The notes: generated from the letters alone by a model not told the origin. Counted from the stretch's first letter, positions 1 to 10,496 are shown. The stretch is 64,000 nt of DNA from Aurantiochytrium sp. KH105 (GCA_003116975.1 BGKB01000011.1:1-64000); one strand, 5' to 3'. Made by a program: numbers and translations.

Positions 1-236
<236 letters not shown>

Positions 237-964
237 TACGCAAGCCAGCCGGCCGAGCCGCAGCTACGCAAACTAACTGTAACTACTAGAGCAGCAGCTC
301 AGCTCCAGCGACGACCATGAATAGATAGCGCGGCGAGCCCCTGCGCTGCGCGTCGATTGTCCTACGCAGGCGCAGCGCAGCGGCGGCAGCGGCGCCGGCG
401 CCTGCGGCAGGGCCCGGGCGCGGAAATCGGCGCGGGTCATCCGTCATCCGTCCTCGTCCTTGGTCATGGCGCCGGCCGGCCGGCCGGCCGCAGCGAGCGC
501 GAGAATGGTTGGATTTTTGAACCTATTGGGGCGCGCTCGCGGCTGGCTGCTGCACGCGCAAAAGGCGAAGGCGGTCGGGCGCGCTCGCGCGGAGCGAGGG
601 GACGCAGCCGCAGCCGCGAACTTCGAACTCGCGCGTCCTGGCTCTCAACCTCGGGGGGGAAAGATGAAGGCAAGGCCGCCAGCGAGCGGGCGCGTTTGAA
701 ACTTCTTTTCCTTTCCGGCTGCTGGCTCAGTCAGGCCGCCGCGCTTGGCTTCGCGCGCTGCGGTCGTGCGCCTCCTCTCGCGGTGCGCAGAACACACGTC
801 GGTCGCTCCGCTCCGCTCAGTGTCAGTCACGTCACGCGCTGCCGCTGGTCGCTGCAGCTTGCTGCAGCTGGCTGCTCACGCGGGCGTCGTTCGTTCCTTC
901 GCTCGTGGTCTTCCCGGCGCACGGGCCTTCGCGGACCACCTGCGACGCAAGCTCGGACGCGGCT

Positions 965-1000
<36 letters not shown>

Positions 1001-1581
1001 CGTACGCACGCAGACACGTACCCACGCACCGCGAGCGGCATCGCGGACCTCCCCGGCCGGGTCGAGCCCGCTGCCGCTGCCGCTGCCGGGACGATGGCCA
1101 TGGATGTTGTGTTGTTGCATCTCGGCAGCACGGTCAGGTAGTAGTAAACGTAGTGCGTAGAAGCAGGAAGAGGAGGATGCCGCTGGCCATGGTGGATGTT
1201 GAAATGCGCGGGGTTTCCCCGGCGCCCGGGGAAGAAGGAGGGCCGGTGTTTCTTGCGTCGGGAAAATAACGAGACTCTGGAGACACCCCTCCCCGGAAGA
1301 CCCGCGCCCGGGGTTAGAGCAGACAGAGCGCTCGGGGAGGGGGGTGCTGGCGAGCCATAGGGTTTTAGACGCGGGTCGGCGTCCGAAAGGGTGTCTGAAA
1401 GGAGGCGAACTCTTCGAATCGATTGCTCGATCTTCTCTTTTTTGATGGGCGGAAGCCCGACGTTTGCGGGCAGTGCACAGACGCCGGGTCGCGCGCGCGC
1501 GCGCAGGCGGGCGGGGCGGGGCGGGGCCGGGCGGGCCAGCCAGCCAGGAAGGTAGGCAGGTAGGCATATCGCGACGCAATA
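237..1581. other. GC-rich intergenic region, no supported gene
   Basis: Open frames here are low in complexity (Arg/Ala/Pro or Thr-His-Ala-Arg from the ACGC repeat), occur on both strands at once, and match no family. The region ends at the MFS transporter start and includes a GC-rich run near 1490-1540. It probably contains the 5' untranslated region and promoter of that gene. Confidence 0.6.
966..1013. repeat. CACG tetranucleotide microsatellite
   Basis: About twelve copies of a CACG/ACGC unit with one imperfect copy near the 3' end. The same unit occurs upstream of the thioredoxin gene (7797-7860) and at 22325-22345. Confidence 0.95.
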
Positions 1582-3372
1582 ATGCACGAGGGGAGGCTGC
1601 ACGCGAGCCTCGGCGGAAGCCGCGACGAGGGACAAGGACTTCTCCACTCCTTTGACGACGACGACGACGACAACGTCAACGACGAAGGCGAAGCAGAAGT
1701 ACGCGATGGTATCGACGGAGAAGAGGACTGGCCAAGCCCTAGCGCCGTCCGTGTGCGCGACCTTATCTTCGCAGACGCGGAATGGAGTGGGAGCCTCGAA
1801 AACCCGAGAGGCTTTGGTAGCCATAATAGCGACGAGGCGCCGGATCTCAAAGAAAACGACACGCCCGCCGACTACGGCTACAGACTGCTCGACCGAGCGC
1901 TCGAGGATGTTACAGGAAAGTTCCAGGCCTTGCTCACAGTCTTATGCGCCCTTGTGAACTTTGTCGACGCCGCAGAAACCATGATGATGGGACTGCTGTA
2001 CCCGAGTCTCATGCAAGAATTTGGTCTCACGGAGCAACAGCTGGCCCTTATGCCCTCTTTAACAAACGTTGGCATGCTGGTGGGGGCCCTCGTCTTCGGC
2101 AACCTTTCCGACAGTGTCGGTCGGCGCAAGACGCTCATCGCGAGTCTGGCTATTTGCGCACTCTTTGGTTTCCTATCATCGTTCGCCCAAAACATTATCT
2201 CGCTCTCCATCTTGCGCATGACCTTGGGATTTGGCTATGGAGGCAACATCGTCACCTCCACGACACTGCTCGTAGAATTTCTCGCGCACGAGGAGCGCGG
2301 CGTGTACACAATGTGGTGCGGCGTCGGCTTTGGCGTCGGGGCCCTGTCCATTGCTGGGCTCTCCTGGGCCGTCGTTCCCTACCTTGGATGGCGCTGGCTC
2401 ATCCGCCTCGCGGCCCTGGTCTCCGTCCCAGTTCTCGTCATGCTCATCTTCGTGCCCGAATCTCCGCGATTTTTCATCATGCGCCATCAGTACTACGAAT
2501 GCGTCAAAGCCGTGGACTTTGTCGCGAACTTTAATGGCAAAGCCCTACCACGCTACTTTAATGCCGCAACCCTTAACGTCATGCACCACGATCGGCGACG
2601 TCATGAATCAGCGCGCAACTGTTTTGGCTATGGAGACATTATGCGGGCCCCGGTTCTCGTTACCCTCATTCCCCTCGCGGGCTGCTGGTTTCTCAATGCT
2701 TTTGCCAGTGTCCTCAGCGCCTGGATTCCGATCCACGCGCGAAGATTCTTTCCAGACAGCAACAACATTGTCTACACGATTGCACTCGTACAGGCCTCGG
2801 GAATCCTCGCGGGGACCCTTTTGCAGGTATTTATGGTGCGCCACTTTGGTCGGCGCATTCAAATGCGCGTTGGCTTCTTGCTCAGCGCGCTCTGTCTCCT
2901 TCTGCTCGGCTTCTTCTCTTATGTCTCGCTTGGCGCGCTCTTTGCGCTTGCCTTTGCCATTCAACTTACCGAGCAGGTCATCATCATGACGCTCTACCTC
3001 TACACGCCAGAGGCCTTTCCGACGGCTGTGCGTGTCACGAGCTTTGGGATTTGCCAAGCGCACCATCGCTTCGCGCCCATCGTCGCCCCTTTCGTGGTCG
3101 CTTCTCTCGATCACTACGGTTTCAATGTTACATGCTTTGTTTTCTCCGGCGTCTTTTGCATTGGGGCTGTCCTTGCCATGATGCTTCGAGTTTCCACCTT
3201 CAACACGCCCCTAGTCGAGGAGTCCGACCTTGCTGCACGTCGCCATTCCTTCAACACCTCTGCGTTTACACGCAATCCACAAGATCCCGAGTTCGACAGT
3301 GCGCCTTCTGATAAGTCTATCTTTTCCTCCTCGCCGCTCCTCGATGCGAGACCTCCGGAGGGCGTCATTTAG
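1582..3372 (+). CDS. MFS transporter, SV2/SLC22-like
   Basis: A 596-residue major facilitator superfamily transporter, expected to carry a small organic solute across a membrane; the substrate cannot be told from sequence. The first ~100 residues are hydrophilic and acidic with an Asp run (DDDDDD) and should be cytosolic. About twelve hydrophobic segments follow. The loop after TM2 carries the family signature GNLSDSVGRRK (about residue 172), a weaker copy (RHFGRRIQMR) sits at the matching place in the second half, and PESPRFF follows the first six helices as in SV2/SLC22 and sugar-porter relatives. The C-terminal tail is Ser-rich and polar. The ATG at 1582 is the first in frame and gives a family-typical length. 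No introns are needed. The family assignment is firm, the subfamily tentative. Confidence 0.93.
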   Translation: MHEGRLHASLGGSRDEGQGLLHSFDDDDDDNVNDEGEAEVRDGIDGEEDWPSPSAVRVRDLIFADAEWSGSLENPRGFGSHNSDEAPDLKENDTPADYGYRLLDRALEDVTGKFQALLTVLCALVNFVDAAETMMMGLLYPSLMQEFGLTEQQLALMPSLTNVGMLVGALVFGNLSDSVGRRKTLIASLAICALFGFLSSFAQNIISLSILRMTLGFGYGGNIVTSTTLLVEFLAHEERGVYTMWCGVGFGVGALSIAGLSWAVVPYLGWRWLIRLAALVSVPVLVMLIFVPESPRFFIMRHQYYECVKAVDFVANFNGKALPRYFNAATLNVMHHDRRRHESARNCFGYGDIMRAPVLVTLIPLAGCWFLNAFASVLSAWIPIHARRFFPDSNNIVYTIALVQASGILAGTLLQVFMVRHFGRRIQMRVGFLLSALCLLLLGFFSYVSLGALFALAFAIQLTEQVIIMTLYLYTPEAFPTAVRVTSFGICQAHHRFAPIVAPFVVASLDHYGFNVTCFVFSGVFCIGAVLAMMLRVSTFNTPLVEESDLAARRHSFNTSAFTRNPQDPEFDSAPSDKSIFSSSPLLDARPPEGVI

Positions 3373-3899
3373 GTCGAGGCCAGGCAGGTAGAAGCTCAAC
3401 ACACAATCATTTTGTACAGTATTTCAGCCAGGCTGTCTCAAAAACAAACCCACAAAGGAAGACATGCATTTAAATTTCGTCAAGAAAGTGCTTGTTATGC
3501 AGGCCGTTTCGAAGGCTTGCTGCACGCATTGCCTAGCGAAAGCCACAAAGTCATCGTCGCTCCTCTTACTTATTATCAAGAAAGTAGGTGTGTACCTTCT
3601 TTAAAAACTAAAAATGGGTTGCGCGAACTAGAACACACCTGTTTTGTTTTGCATGAGTGCGCGCGCGGGACAGAGTCCCACTTTGAGGACCAGAGACCAA
3701 GGCGCGAGACGGGAGCGAACTCAAAAGCTTGATTGCCGAATAGGCCGAGCGCGAAAAGCGTGCCGGCGGGCGCAAGGTCGCGCAAGCTCTTGATCCCACA
3801 AACGACCAGCTGAAGCCAGATCGCGCACGCTCTCTCTCGCTGTCACTCTCGAACGCGTGGCTCGCGACAGGCGACGCGAAACAGACTACACCTAGCATA
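3373..3899. other. Intergenic region upstream of the TPR-IQ-LRR gene
   Basis: About 530 bases between two plus-strand genes, more AT-rich near 3410-3620. It contains the GGGTTGCGC-type motif listed separately. No coding frame is convincing. It should hold the transporter 3' end and the promoter of the next gene. Confidence 0.6.
3610..3625 (+). promoter_or_regulatory. Candidate cis element containing GGGTTGCGC
   Basis: The 16-base string AAAAATGGGTTGCGCG lies about 275 bases before the TPR-IQ-LRR start codon. Its exact reverse complement occurs at 10015-10030 in the calaxin/CFAP299 divergent promoter. The regulatory role is inferred from this reuse. Confidence 0.4.
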
Positions 3900-6800
3900 A
3901 TGCAGGAGCACGTGCGGAGCGCCGCAACAGCCGTCGCGGAGGGACGATACGATGAAGCACTTTCTTGCCTCGATGTTGCCCGAATCAAATGTGCTAGTCA
4001 AAAACCATCGAGCGCGTTTTGGAAAACCCGAGCTCTTGCTGAGCTCGGACTTTACAAAGAAACATTCGCAAAGCACCGTCTCGAAGCTGCACGCGATGCC
4101 GTCGCAAAGGGACTTCAAGATGCGAAAAAGCCAAAAGTTGTCGTGGGCCTCGGCCTCGTCGAGTGCGAAGTCCTCGCGCTCTCAGGTGCGTACGAAGCTT
4201 GCGTAGCCAAGTACAAGAGCTTTTTCCTGGAATACCCGACCTTTGTTGAGGATTCAAGTCTTCGCATCAAGGCCGCCCAAGCCTATCGTCGCTGCGACTT
4301 GGTCGATGAATGCACAGACCTTCTCCAAGAAGTCATGGATGATCCCCCAGCACCATACGAAGAGGCAGACATCTTGCTCATCTTGGGCGTCTGTTACGAG
4401 TACGCAGGCACGAGGGATGGAAAGCGCATGGGTAAGGAGGCCTTCAAGCACGCTTTCAAAAAGGCACGAGAGGCTGGCAAGGTCAAATTTGCCTCTACTG
4501 AAGAGTCAAGCGGAGCCGATCCAAGGAGTCCTGGTGTCAGCCCAGGCGACGCAACCGGGCAGCCTCAGCTCGACTTGCTCCATTCTCCGCTCAAGCAGCA
4601 GCCCAAGCACATTACGTTTGCAGAATGGAAGGCCGATCCAGAGACATGGACCTCGCTTGCCACACGATGCCGTGCTTGTGGGGACCTCGTTTTCGCCCTC
4701 GACTTTTATACAAAGGGGCTGTGGACAGAAAGTGGTCAGCAAGATCCGGCACTCTGGATGCAATTTGCCGAGCTTAGCTACGTCATGGGCGAAGTCGATG
4801 CCGCTGTTCAGGCATGTGCCACCCTGTATTATATGCAGCCCTTTGACCTCAGTCTCCGAGCTCGTCTCGGAATGTGGGATCCGCAAGGTTGGGGCGCTCA
4901 CATTGCCCTCGAAGAGGCCACCATCACCAAGGTTCAAGCCTTGCTCCGAGGTCGCTGGGGACGTCGCTATGCTGCGGAGCACAAGCGTCGCGTCGTCGCC
5001 GAACGTGCAAGACGTCGCGCCGCGGCCATCGAGATCCAACGCACTGTTGCACGGGGCGTGCAAGGTCGTGCAAAGGCACAACGAAGGCGCGATCAAATCG
5101 CCGCGGAATGGGCCGCATATCAGCGCTTTCTCCTGGAAACAGCGGCCACGGAAACCTTGCAACGGTTCTGGAGATGCGCAAGGGCTCGGATGGACTTGAA
5201 CGCTCGAAGAAAGCACTTCGCTGCGGCAAGAACAATACAGTGTTTTGTGCGGAGTGCACTTGCCAGAATTGAGCTTGCGGACCTGCGTCGCACTTACACG
5301 GAGCGCATGCGCGAGCGGGGCGCCACAAAAATGCAAAAGATCTGCCGCGGATTCGCAGGTCGGCGTCGCGCTCGTATTGCGAGGCGTCGGCGCGACGCTG
5401 CGCGCCACATTCAGCGCATCTGGCGCGGCTTTCGAGCGCGCAAGGATTTCCACGTCGATCTTGCTAACTTTCGCGGCGCACGCGCCATGCAGCGAATTGC
5501 GCGGGGATATCTTAAGCGAAAATGGTACAAGGGCCTACGTGGTGCATCGACTACCCGTATTCAAACTGCATTCCGAGCGTACTTGTGCCGTACTGCCTTT
5601 CCTGGGTTTCGCCGCGGCATGACACGCTTCAGGCGCACTTTGCAGACATCAAACACGCCCTTTACTTCCATGCTTGACGCTCTGCATTCGCATATCCCTT
5701 CAGATCATGATCACCATCCCCACCAGAGGCAGCAGCAGCAGCAGCAGCAGCAGCAGCCAAAACAAAAGCAACAAGAACAACCACACCCAACAGAGCAAGT
5801 GGCCGCCAAGGAAACGGAGAACCCCCACGAAACGCAGCGGCCAAACTCTGCGCTTGCAAAGACTTCAGACATTGAGAAAATTGCGCCTCAAGACGCGCGA
5901 CCGGATTCAGCGCCTACGTGCATCACGATCGAAAAGAATCCCCAAGTGCAAGGGGAAATTCAACAAGCGCCAAAACAACGTCGAGCCTCGCAAACGCACA
6001 AAACCTCCGCACGCTCTCGCGTAGCGTTTGTGAATGTTGCACCTGATCCAAATGTCACTGTCAAGACGCTAAAGGAGTGGCTCGTGGAGAATCACCGGCA
6101 AGCAGAATGTATCTGGACACAGCACCTCGCGCTTGGCCCACGCGGAGCAACGGAGATTGCAAACATTTTGCAAACAAACGAGACGGTGACCGAGATTGGC
6201 CTTGGAGCAGGCTCCGAACTCGGCGTGCATGGAACAACAGCCATTGCGGAGATGATGCGGTGTCACAATTTCAGATTTCGCCGTCTCATGATCGATGAGC
6301 AGCCAGAGCTTCAGGACGAAGGGACCTTGCCCATCGTCAAAGCAGTCGGGGACTTCTTCTTTGGCAGGTACAGTCGACTCGAGGAACTCAGCTTGCGAAA
6401 CACAGGTCTCGGCGACGTGGCTGTGATTGCTCTTGTGGAAGGTCTCGAGCTGAATACCAAGCTTCGAAGACTCCATTTGGAGCAGAATCGGATCCGGGAC
6501 GCGGGCGCCGCCGCGCTCGGCGCCATCTTCCCGCGGAACGAAACGCTCGAGGAACTTGATCTTCGCGACAATCGCATTGCGAGCGAGGGCGCTGCAACGC
6601 TTGTCCGCGCGCTGGAATCAACCTGCGCAGGTGTCAAGGCCGTGAGAGGACTCCATTTACTGCGACTTGACGCGAACTTCATCACCACCTGTGGCGGCAG
6701 CGCCATAATCCGTTGTTTGCGAGCCTCTCGCAAGCATCGGCGCGTTCTGCGGATTACGGCATCTGCAAATCCGTTCGGATCGCGTCTTCACGAAGAGATC

Positions 6801-7136
6801 CGTGAGTACATGGGATCAAACAAGGCTTCGAGCCATCTGTTGCCCGAGGTCCGCAATCCGCTGACCTCGGCCTCGGCTGCGTGTGCCTTCATGTCGGAGG
6901 GGCCCGACGACGAAGCGAACCCTGCTTCCGATGTCGCCGGCGAGGACGGTGCCAATCCGCGGCTTCAGATTCAGGGTCCGCCTTTCTCGCGTCCCTCCAA
7001 GGCGCTCTTGCAGCTTGGGCCCGTGAAAAAGCCGCGTTCCAGAACCAGCCCGTACCTTTCGCAGCCCTGGGCCTTGCGCTCGGTCAAGGCGCACCCACAA
7101 GCATCGCTCCGTCCGCGCGGGGCTTTCGCTGCTTGA
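3900..7136 (+). CDS. TPR-like / eight-IQ / LRR scaffold protein
   Basis: A 1,078-residue protein. Residues 1-330 are helical with TPR-like pairs (for example AEGRYDEALSCLDVARIK and a later segment around DLVFALDFYTKGLW). Residues about 338-560 hold eight IQ motifs in series, including KVQALLRGRWGRR, MQKICRGFAGRRR, IQRIWRGFRARKD and IQTAFRAYLCR, which should bind calmodulin or EF-hand light chains. A Gln-rich, disordered linker follows (about 600-700). Residues about 710-960 are ribonuclease-inhibitor-type leucine-rich repeats (LEELSLRNTGLGD, LRRLHLEQNRIRDAG, LEELDLRDNRIASEG). The tail is basic and unstructured. IQ-plus-LRR proteins are common in axonemal and cytoskeletal complexes, so a flagellar role is possible but unproven. 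The ATG at 3900 starts the TPR region directly. No introns are needed. Confidence 0.88.
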   Translation: MQEHVRSAATAVAEGRYDEALSCLDVARIKCASQKPSSAFWKTRALAELGLYKETFAKHRLEAARDAVAKGLQDAKKPKVVVGLGLVECEVLALSGAYEACVAKYKSFFLEYPTFVEDSSLRIKAAQAYRRCDLVDECTDLLQEVMDDPPAPYEEADILLILGVCYEYAGTRDGKRMGKEAFKHAFKKAREAGKVKFASTEESSGADPRSPGVSPGDATGQPQLDLLHSPLKQQPKHITFAEWKADPETWTSLATRCRACGDLVFALDFYTKGLWTESGQQDPALWMQFAELSYVMGEVDAAVQACATLYYMQPFDLSLRARLGMWDPQGWGAHIALEEATITKVQALLRGRWGRRYAAEHKRRVVAERARRRAAAIEIQRTVARGVQGRAKAQRRRDQIAAEWAAYQRFLLETAATETLQRFWRCARARMDLNARRKHFAAARTIQCFVRSALARIELADLRRTYTERMRERGATKMQKICRGFAGRRRARIARRRRDAARHIQRIWRGFRARKDFHVDLANFRGARAMQRIARGYLKRKWYKGLRGASTTRIQTAFRAYLCRTAFPGFRRGMTRFRRTLQTSNTPFTSMLDALHSHIPSDHDHHPHQRQQQQQQQQQPKQKQQEQPHPTEQVAAKETENPHETQRPNSALAKTSDIEKIAPQDARPDSAPTCITIEKNPQVQGEIQQAPKQRRASQTHKTSARSRVAFVNVAPDPNVTVKTLKEWLVENHRQAECIWTQHLALGPRGATEIANILQTNETVTEIGLGAGSELGVHGTTAIAEMMRCHNFRFRRLMIDEQPELQDEGTLPIVKAVGDFFFGRYSRLEELSLRNTGLGDVAVIALVEGLELNTKLRRLHLEQNRIRDAGAAALGAIFPRNETLEELDLRDNRIASEGAATLVRALESTCAGVKAVRGLHLLRLDANFITTCGGSAIIRCLRASRKHRRVLRITASANPFGSRLHEEIREYMGSNKASSHLLPEVRNPLTSASAACAFMSEGPDDEANPASDVAGEDGANPRLQIQGPPFSRPSKALLQLGPVKKPRSRTSPYLSQPWALRSVKAHPQASLRPRGAFAA

Positions 7137-7919
7137 TGCCGCTGCCGACTACGAATGCCGCTCCGCGGGCCTGGACGTTGGCGGCGCCTCAGGACCTCGA
7201 TCTCCCGCTCGTCCGCACGCCGGCCAGATGATCGACCATCGCCCGATCATGACCTCGATGCGCCAACCCGCAGCTGTGTGAATTACGCGGCCCATCGCTG
7301 CACCGGGACGAGTCCAGTTCGCTCTGGCTGCTGCTGCTGCTGCCGGCCAGCCGGGTGCGCCACTCGGGTGCGCCACTCGTTGGCTACAGCCCGCCGCCTC
7401 CGCTGCCGATGATGTGGCGCCGCCAGGCTGCTGGAGAACGAAGCGCCGCCGGGCCGGCGTCAGCTTGCGGCCGTCCGCAGCGCGAGCCAGCGGAGCTTGC
7501 GGAGCCAGCGGCGTCCAAGCACCAGCCAGCTGCTGTGCAGTGGCTGCTGCAGGGCGTCCCACCGCAGGCCTTCTAGGCTCAGGCTACTTGCTCGTTGCCA
7601 CTGGAGAACAAGAATAATCCCGCCATCGCCGAGGAAAAGCGGGTTTGGAGAACGCGGAGAATAAATAGAAAAGGATCGACAAGTATACTTGTAAATAGAT
7701 AAGTGGCAACGGGATCTTGAGGCGGCGGATATTTGCAGCAGCCTGCAGCAGCGGGCAAACCCGAAACGCGTACCGGACGCTCAGACACCGCTCCCCCGCG
7801 CACACGCACGCACGCACGCACGCACGCACACACGCAAGCTCGCGCGCACGCACGCACGCGCCTCCGCCGCGCCCGCCCGACCCACCGCACACGCGCAAAG
7901 CGTAAGAGACCAAGCAACC
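7137..7919. other. Intergenic region and thioredoxin promoter
   Basis: GC-rich first half with short overlapping frames and no recognisable protein; more AT-rich near 7610-7720. It ends in the CACG microsatellite 60 bases before the thioredoxin start. Confidence 0.6.
7797..7860. repeat. CACG tetranucleotide microsatellite in thioredoxin 5' flank
   Basis: CACG/ACGC units with small interruptions, ending 60 bases before the thioredoxin ATG. They probably lie in the promoter or 5' untranslated region. Confidence 0.93.
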
Positions 7920-8246
7920 ATGTCGGGTGACGAAATGCTCAACATCACCGAGGACGGAAAGCTCGACGACATCCTCAAGGAGAACGAGCTCGTCCTCGTC
8001 GACTTTCACGCCGAGTGGTGCGGACCGTGCAAGATGATCGCGCCCAAGGTCAAGGAGCTCGCAAAGGAGAACCCCAGCATCTTCTTCTGCAAGGTCGACG
8101 TCGACGAGGCGGAGGAGACGGCGGCGAATCTTAAGATCACCGCGATGCCCACTTTCATTGCCTTCAAGAGCGGCACGGAGGTCAAAAGAGTCTTGGGCGC
8201 CTCGGAGGACAAGATCAAGGAGGCCATTGCAGCCCTCCTGGCCTAG
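7920..8246 (+). CDS. Thioredoxin
   Basis: A 108-residue classical single-domain thioredoxin, a cytosolic-type dithiol oxidoreductase that reduces protein disulfides using electrons from thioredoxin reductase. The active site WCGPC is preceded by the usual DFHAEWCGPCK context, the buried Asp is in VLVDFHAEW, and the cis-proline loop is present (ITAMPTFIAFKSG). No signal or transit peptide is seen, so the product should be cytosolic. Length is typical. The ATG at 7920 follows ACC, a good eukaryotic context. The gene is convergent with the calaxin-like gene, 154 bases from its stop. Confidence 0.98.
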   Translation: MSGDEMLNITEDGKLDDILKENELVLVDFHAEWCGPCKMIAPKVKELAKENPSIFFCKVDVDEAEETAANLKITAMPTFIAFKSGTEVKRVLGASEDKIKEAIAALLA

Positions 8247-8400
8247 ACTAGGCCATACACACACCCAGCTCAACCGAATCTTGATCTCCTCCTTCTTCTT
8301 TGTTTGGGGAGAGGAAATTGTTAAAGTCTTTTTTTTTTCTACTATCCTTTTCCTTTACTATGATGGCGAATACACACACGCGCCTACAATTAGCCAATGT

Positions 8401-9785
8401 CTACTGTTTACGACGCGTTCGTTGGCTCAGAAAATCGCCAGCGTTGGTGTCTGCATCCGAGGTCATGCTTCGGCCGAACATTCCAAAAATGTCCTTGGCT
8501 TCAGGGTGTTGGCGAATGTATTCGATCGCTTCATCGACTGTCATCGATCCGTTCTTGTCGAGATCAATCTCGGAAAAGACTTGCTCAACAAAGTAATCAG
8601 AGACTTCCCGGATCGTGTCGTCCACCTCGACCATGAGACTGCTCAGAAAGACTAAAGAACACCACAAACATGAGAGATGAAAAGAAGAGAAGAAAAGAAA
8701 CGAAAAGAAACGAAACGGAATAGAACAAGAACAAAAAGGGTTAAAAATTCAAAGTCCTCCTCCTCTTCCATTTTTGCGCTCTCCATCAAATAAAAACTTA
8801 CATTGCCCCAGTTCGTCGCGTGTGATGCCTCCGTCTTTGTCAATATCGTAAACGCGAAATAAGAAATCCGTGCGCTTTTCGCGCGAACCCTTTTCCAGGG
8901 AAGACATGGCCTCGACAAATTCACTCCAGTCAATAATACCCGAACCTGGACACATTCCGGGGTGTTAGTGTTTTCTTGTCTTGGTTTTTTTTCTTGACTG
9001 CATCCAACACACGAGACAAACGTACCATCCTCATCGAGCACCTCAAAGACGCGATCCACAAAGAGATTGTCCTCGACACTGAGCATAGGCACACCACGCC
9101 GAAAGGTGTCCTTGTCAATTCCTTCTGTGGAAGAAGACAGGGCTGTGAGGGCCTTAAAGCGGTTGAAAAGCTTGTAAAGTTCTCGCTCGGTATAATTTGT
9201 CGAGCGGATAAGCTTGCGCACATTTTGTTGCCGTAAAAACCCATGTACGGCGCTTATTTCCGAGGCGAGATGGTTTGGTTTCTCAACTGCTGCCATATCT
9301 CGCCTCTGGAGCTGCGAATGCTTGCGAATAGCGCGTCGTCTTCTCTCACCCGCTGAACTGGGAGGTGTCCCGACTGCAATTTTCGATCCTGACTCAACGG
9401 CCTGCCTCCAGTTTTGCGTGAAGCGCGACACGACTGCTTCTTGCGGCAAAAGCGAGGAAGACGTCGAAGCTGGACCGTGCTCCCGAAGTAGCTTTTGGTG
9501 CTGCTGATGAATCTCTTGCTGGCGACGGAGCATCACATGGCGTCGACGTCGAAGATCCTTGGTGTCAGTACGGCTTGTCAACCTTGCGGGAGACTGAGGG
9601 CGCACGGCCTTGTACATTTTCAAGTTTGGACCCGATTCGGCACGCATGCCTTTTGTCATCACCGGCTCCTTTTCCTCGTCAAGATCATCCTCGGTGCCTG
9701 AATCCTTCGCATTTTGTGGTGCTCCGCGCAAACTTGATGGCCCGCGCAAACTCGGTTTCCGGGGTGAAGCCAGTTGCCTCGACAT
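8401..9785 (-). CDS. Calaxin/EFCAB1-like EF-hand protein (three exons)
   Basis: A spliced minus-strand gene with exons at 9785-9026, 8945-8802 and 8651-8401, giving 384 residues. Both introns (8946-9025, 80 bases; 8652-8801, 150 bases) start GT (GTACGT, GTAAGT) and end AG, and splicing restores EF-hand loops across the junctions. The first ~200 residues are basic and poorly conserved. The C-terminal half has a degenerate first hand, then DEDGSGIIDWSE, DIDKDGGITRDE and DLDKNGSMTVDE. Order and spacing match calaxin (EFCAB1), the calcium sensor of outer-arm dynein; recoverin or calcineurin B relatives are alternatives. The upstream frame extends to 9917 but has no ATG there, so the ATG at 9785 is preferred. 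The gene is divergent from CFAP299. Confidence 0.85.
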
Positions 9786-10496
9786 TTGTCTTGGCCCCAC
9801 TCGCACAAGACTGACGCAGGAGAAAAATGTACGCCGTACGAAAGCGCGTTCAGCGTGACCTAGCTGCACTCGACCGGTGGACCCGCTGCGCGCTAGCACG
9901 CTGTTTGAATGCACCAAGCTACGGTGCGGCTCTCGCTTCGTGCAATGTCGTCTCGCTTGTTGAGACGACTCGGAGCCAAGCGCGGATTCTTGCCCCGATT
10001 CTCATGTTCCTGTCCGCGCAACCCATTTTTGTTTTGTGCAAATTTGGGTTGCGCACACATCCGTTCATCCGGTCTCGGTCGCAACCTTGCTAATTTTCGG
10101 ACCTACTTGGTTTTAGAGGGAAGGAAGCAAAGGAAGTCGCCTGCACGGGCATACATACACCTTTGTTTTATCTCATCTTGCAAAGACTGTCCTGGAGAGA
10201 AAATTAAAGGATTGGAGCTTAAAGAAGAAGAAAAAGAAGAAGGAGCCGGCACTCGCGGCGGCGCCAAACAAGAAGACAATCAGACAAATAAATAAAAGGA
10301 AACGAACACGCTGCAGAGACTGCGGATTGATCGAGCTGATATCCAGCTCAAGAGAAGACTGCAATCCTTTTTTCGCGTTGACGCTCGCTGCACGTCATCC
10401 AAAGGAACTTACCCTTTGCGTTGGCGCTCGTGGCCTCGTATTGCTGGACATAGAGAAGCACAATAAGTCCCGGCCAAGGAGGCGACGCTATCAATC
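9786..10496. promoter_or_regulatory. Divergent promoter region of calaxin-like and CFAP299 genes
   Basis: About 710 bases lie between two start codons reading away from each other. The region contains an inverted GGGTTGCGC repeat (10016-10054), and no independent gene was recognised. Frames across 9827-10295 look non-coding. Confidence 0.55.
10015..10054. promoter_or_regulatory. Inverted repeat, candidate bidirectional cis element
   Basis: GCGCAACCCA at 10016-10025 is the exact reverse complement of TGGGTTGCGC at 10045-10054, with a 19-base AT-rich spacer. The left arm belongs to a 16-base string shared with 3610-3625. The GTTGC core resembles half of an RFX X-box, the known ciliary-gene element of animals, but that link is inference. 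Confidence 0.5.

Noticed and set aside
357-1160. Plus-strand frames before the transporter
   Set aside because: No ATG at the apparent start, low-complexity Arg/Thr-rich translation, and competing frames on both strands.
9786-9917. N-terminal extension of the calaxin-like protein
   Set aside because: The frame stays open but offers no ATG, and the sequence looks like 5' untranslated DNA.
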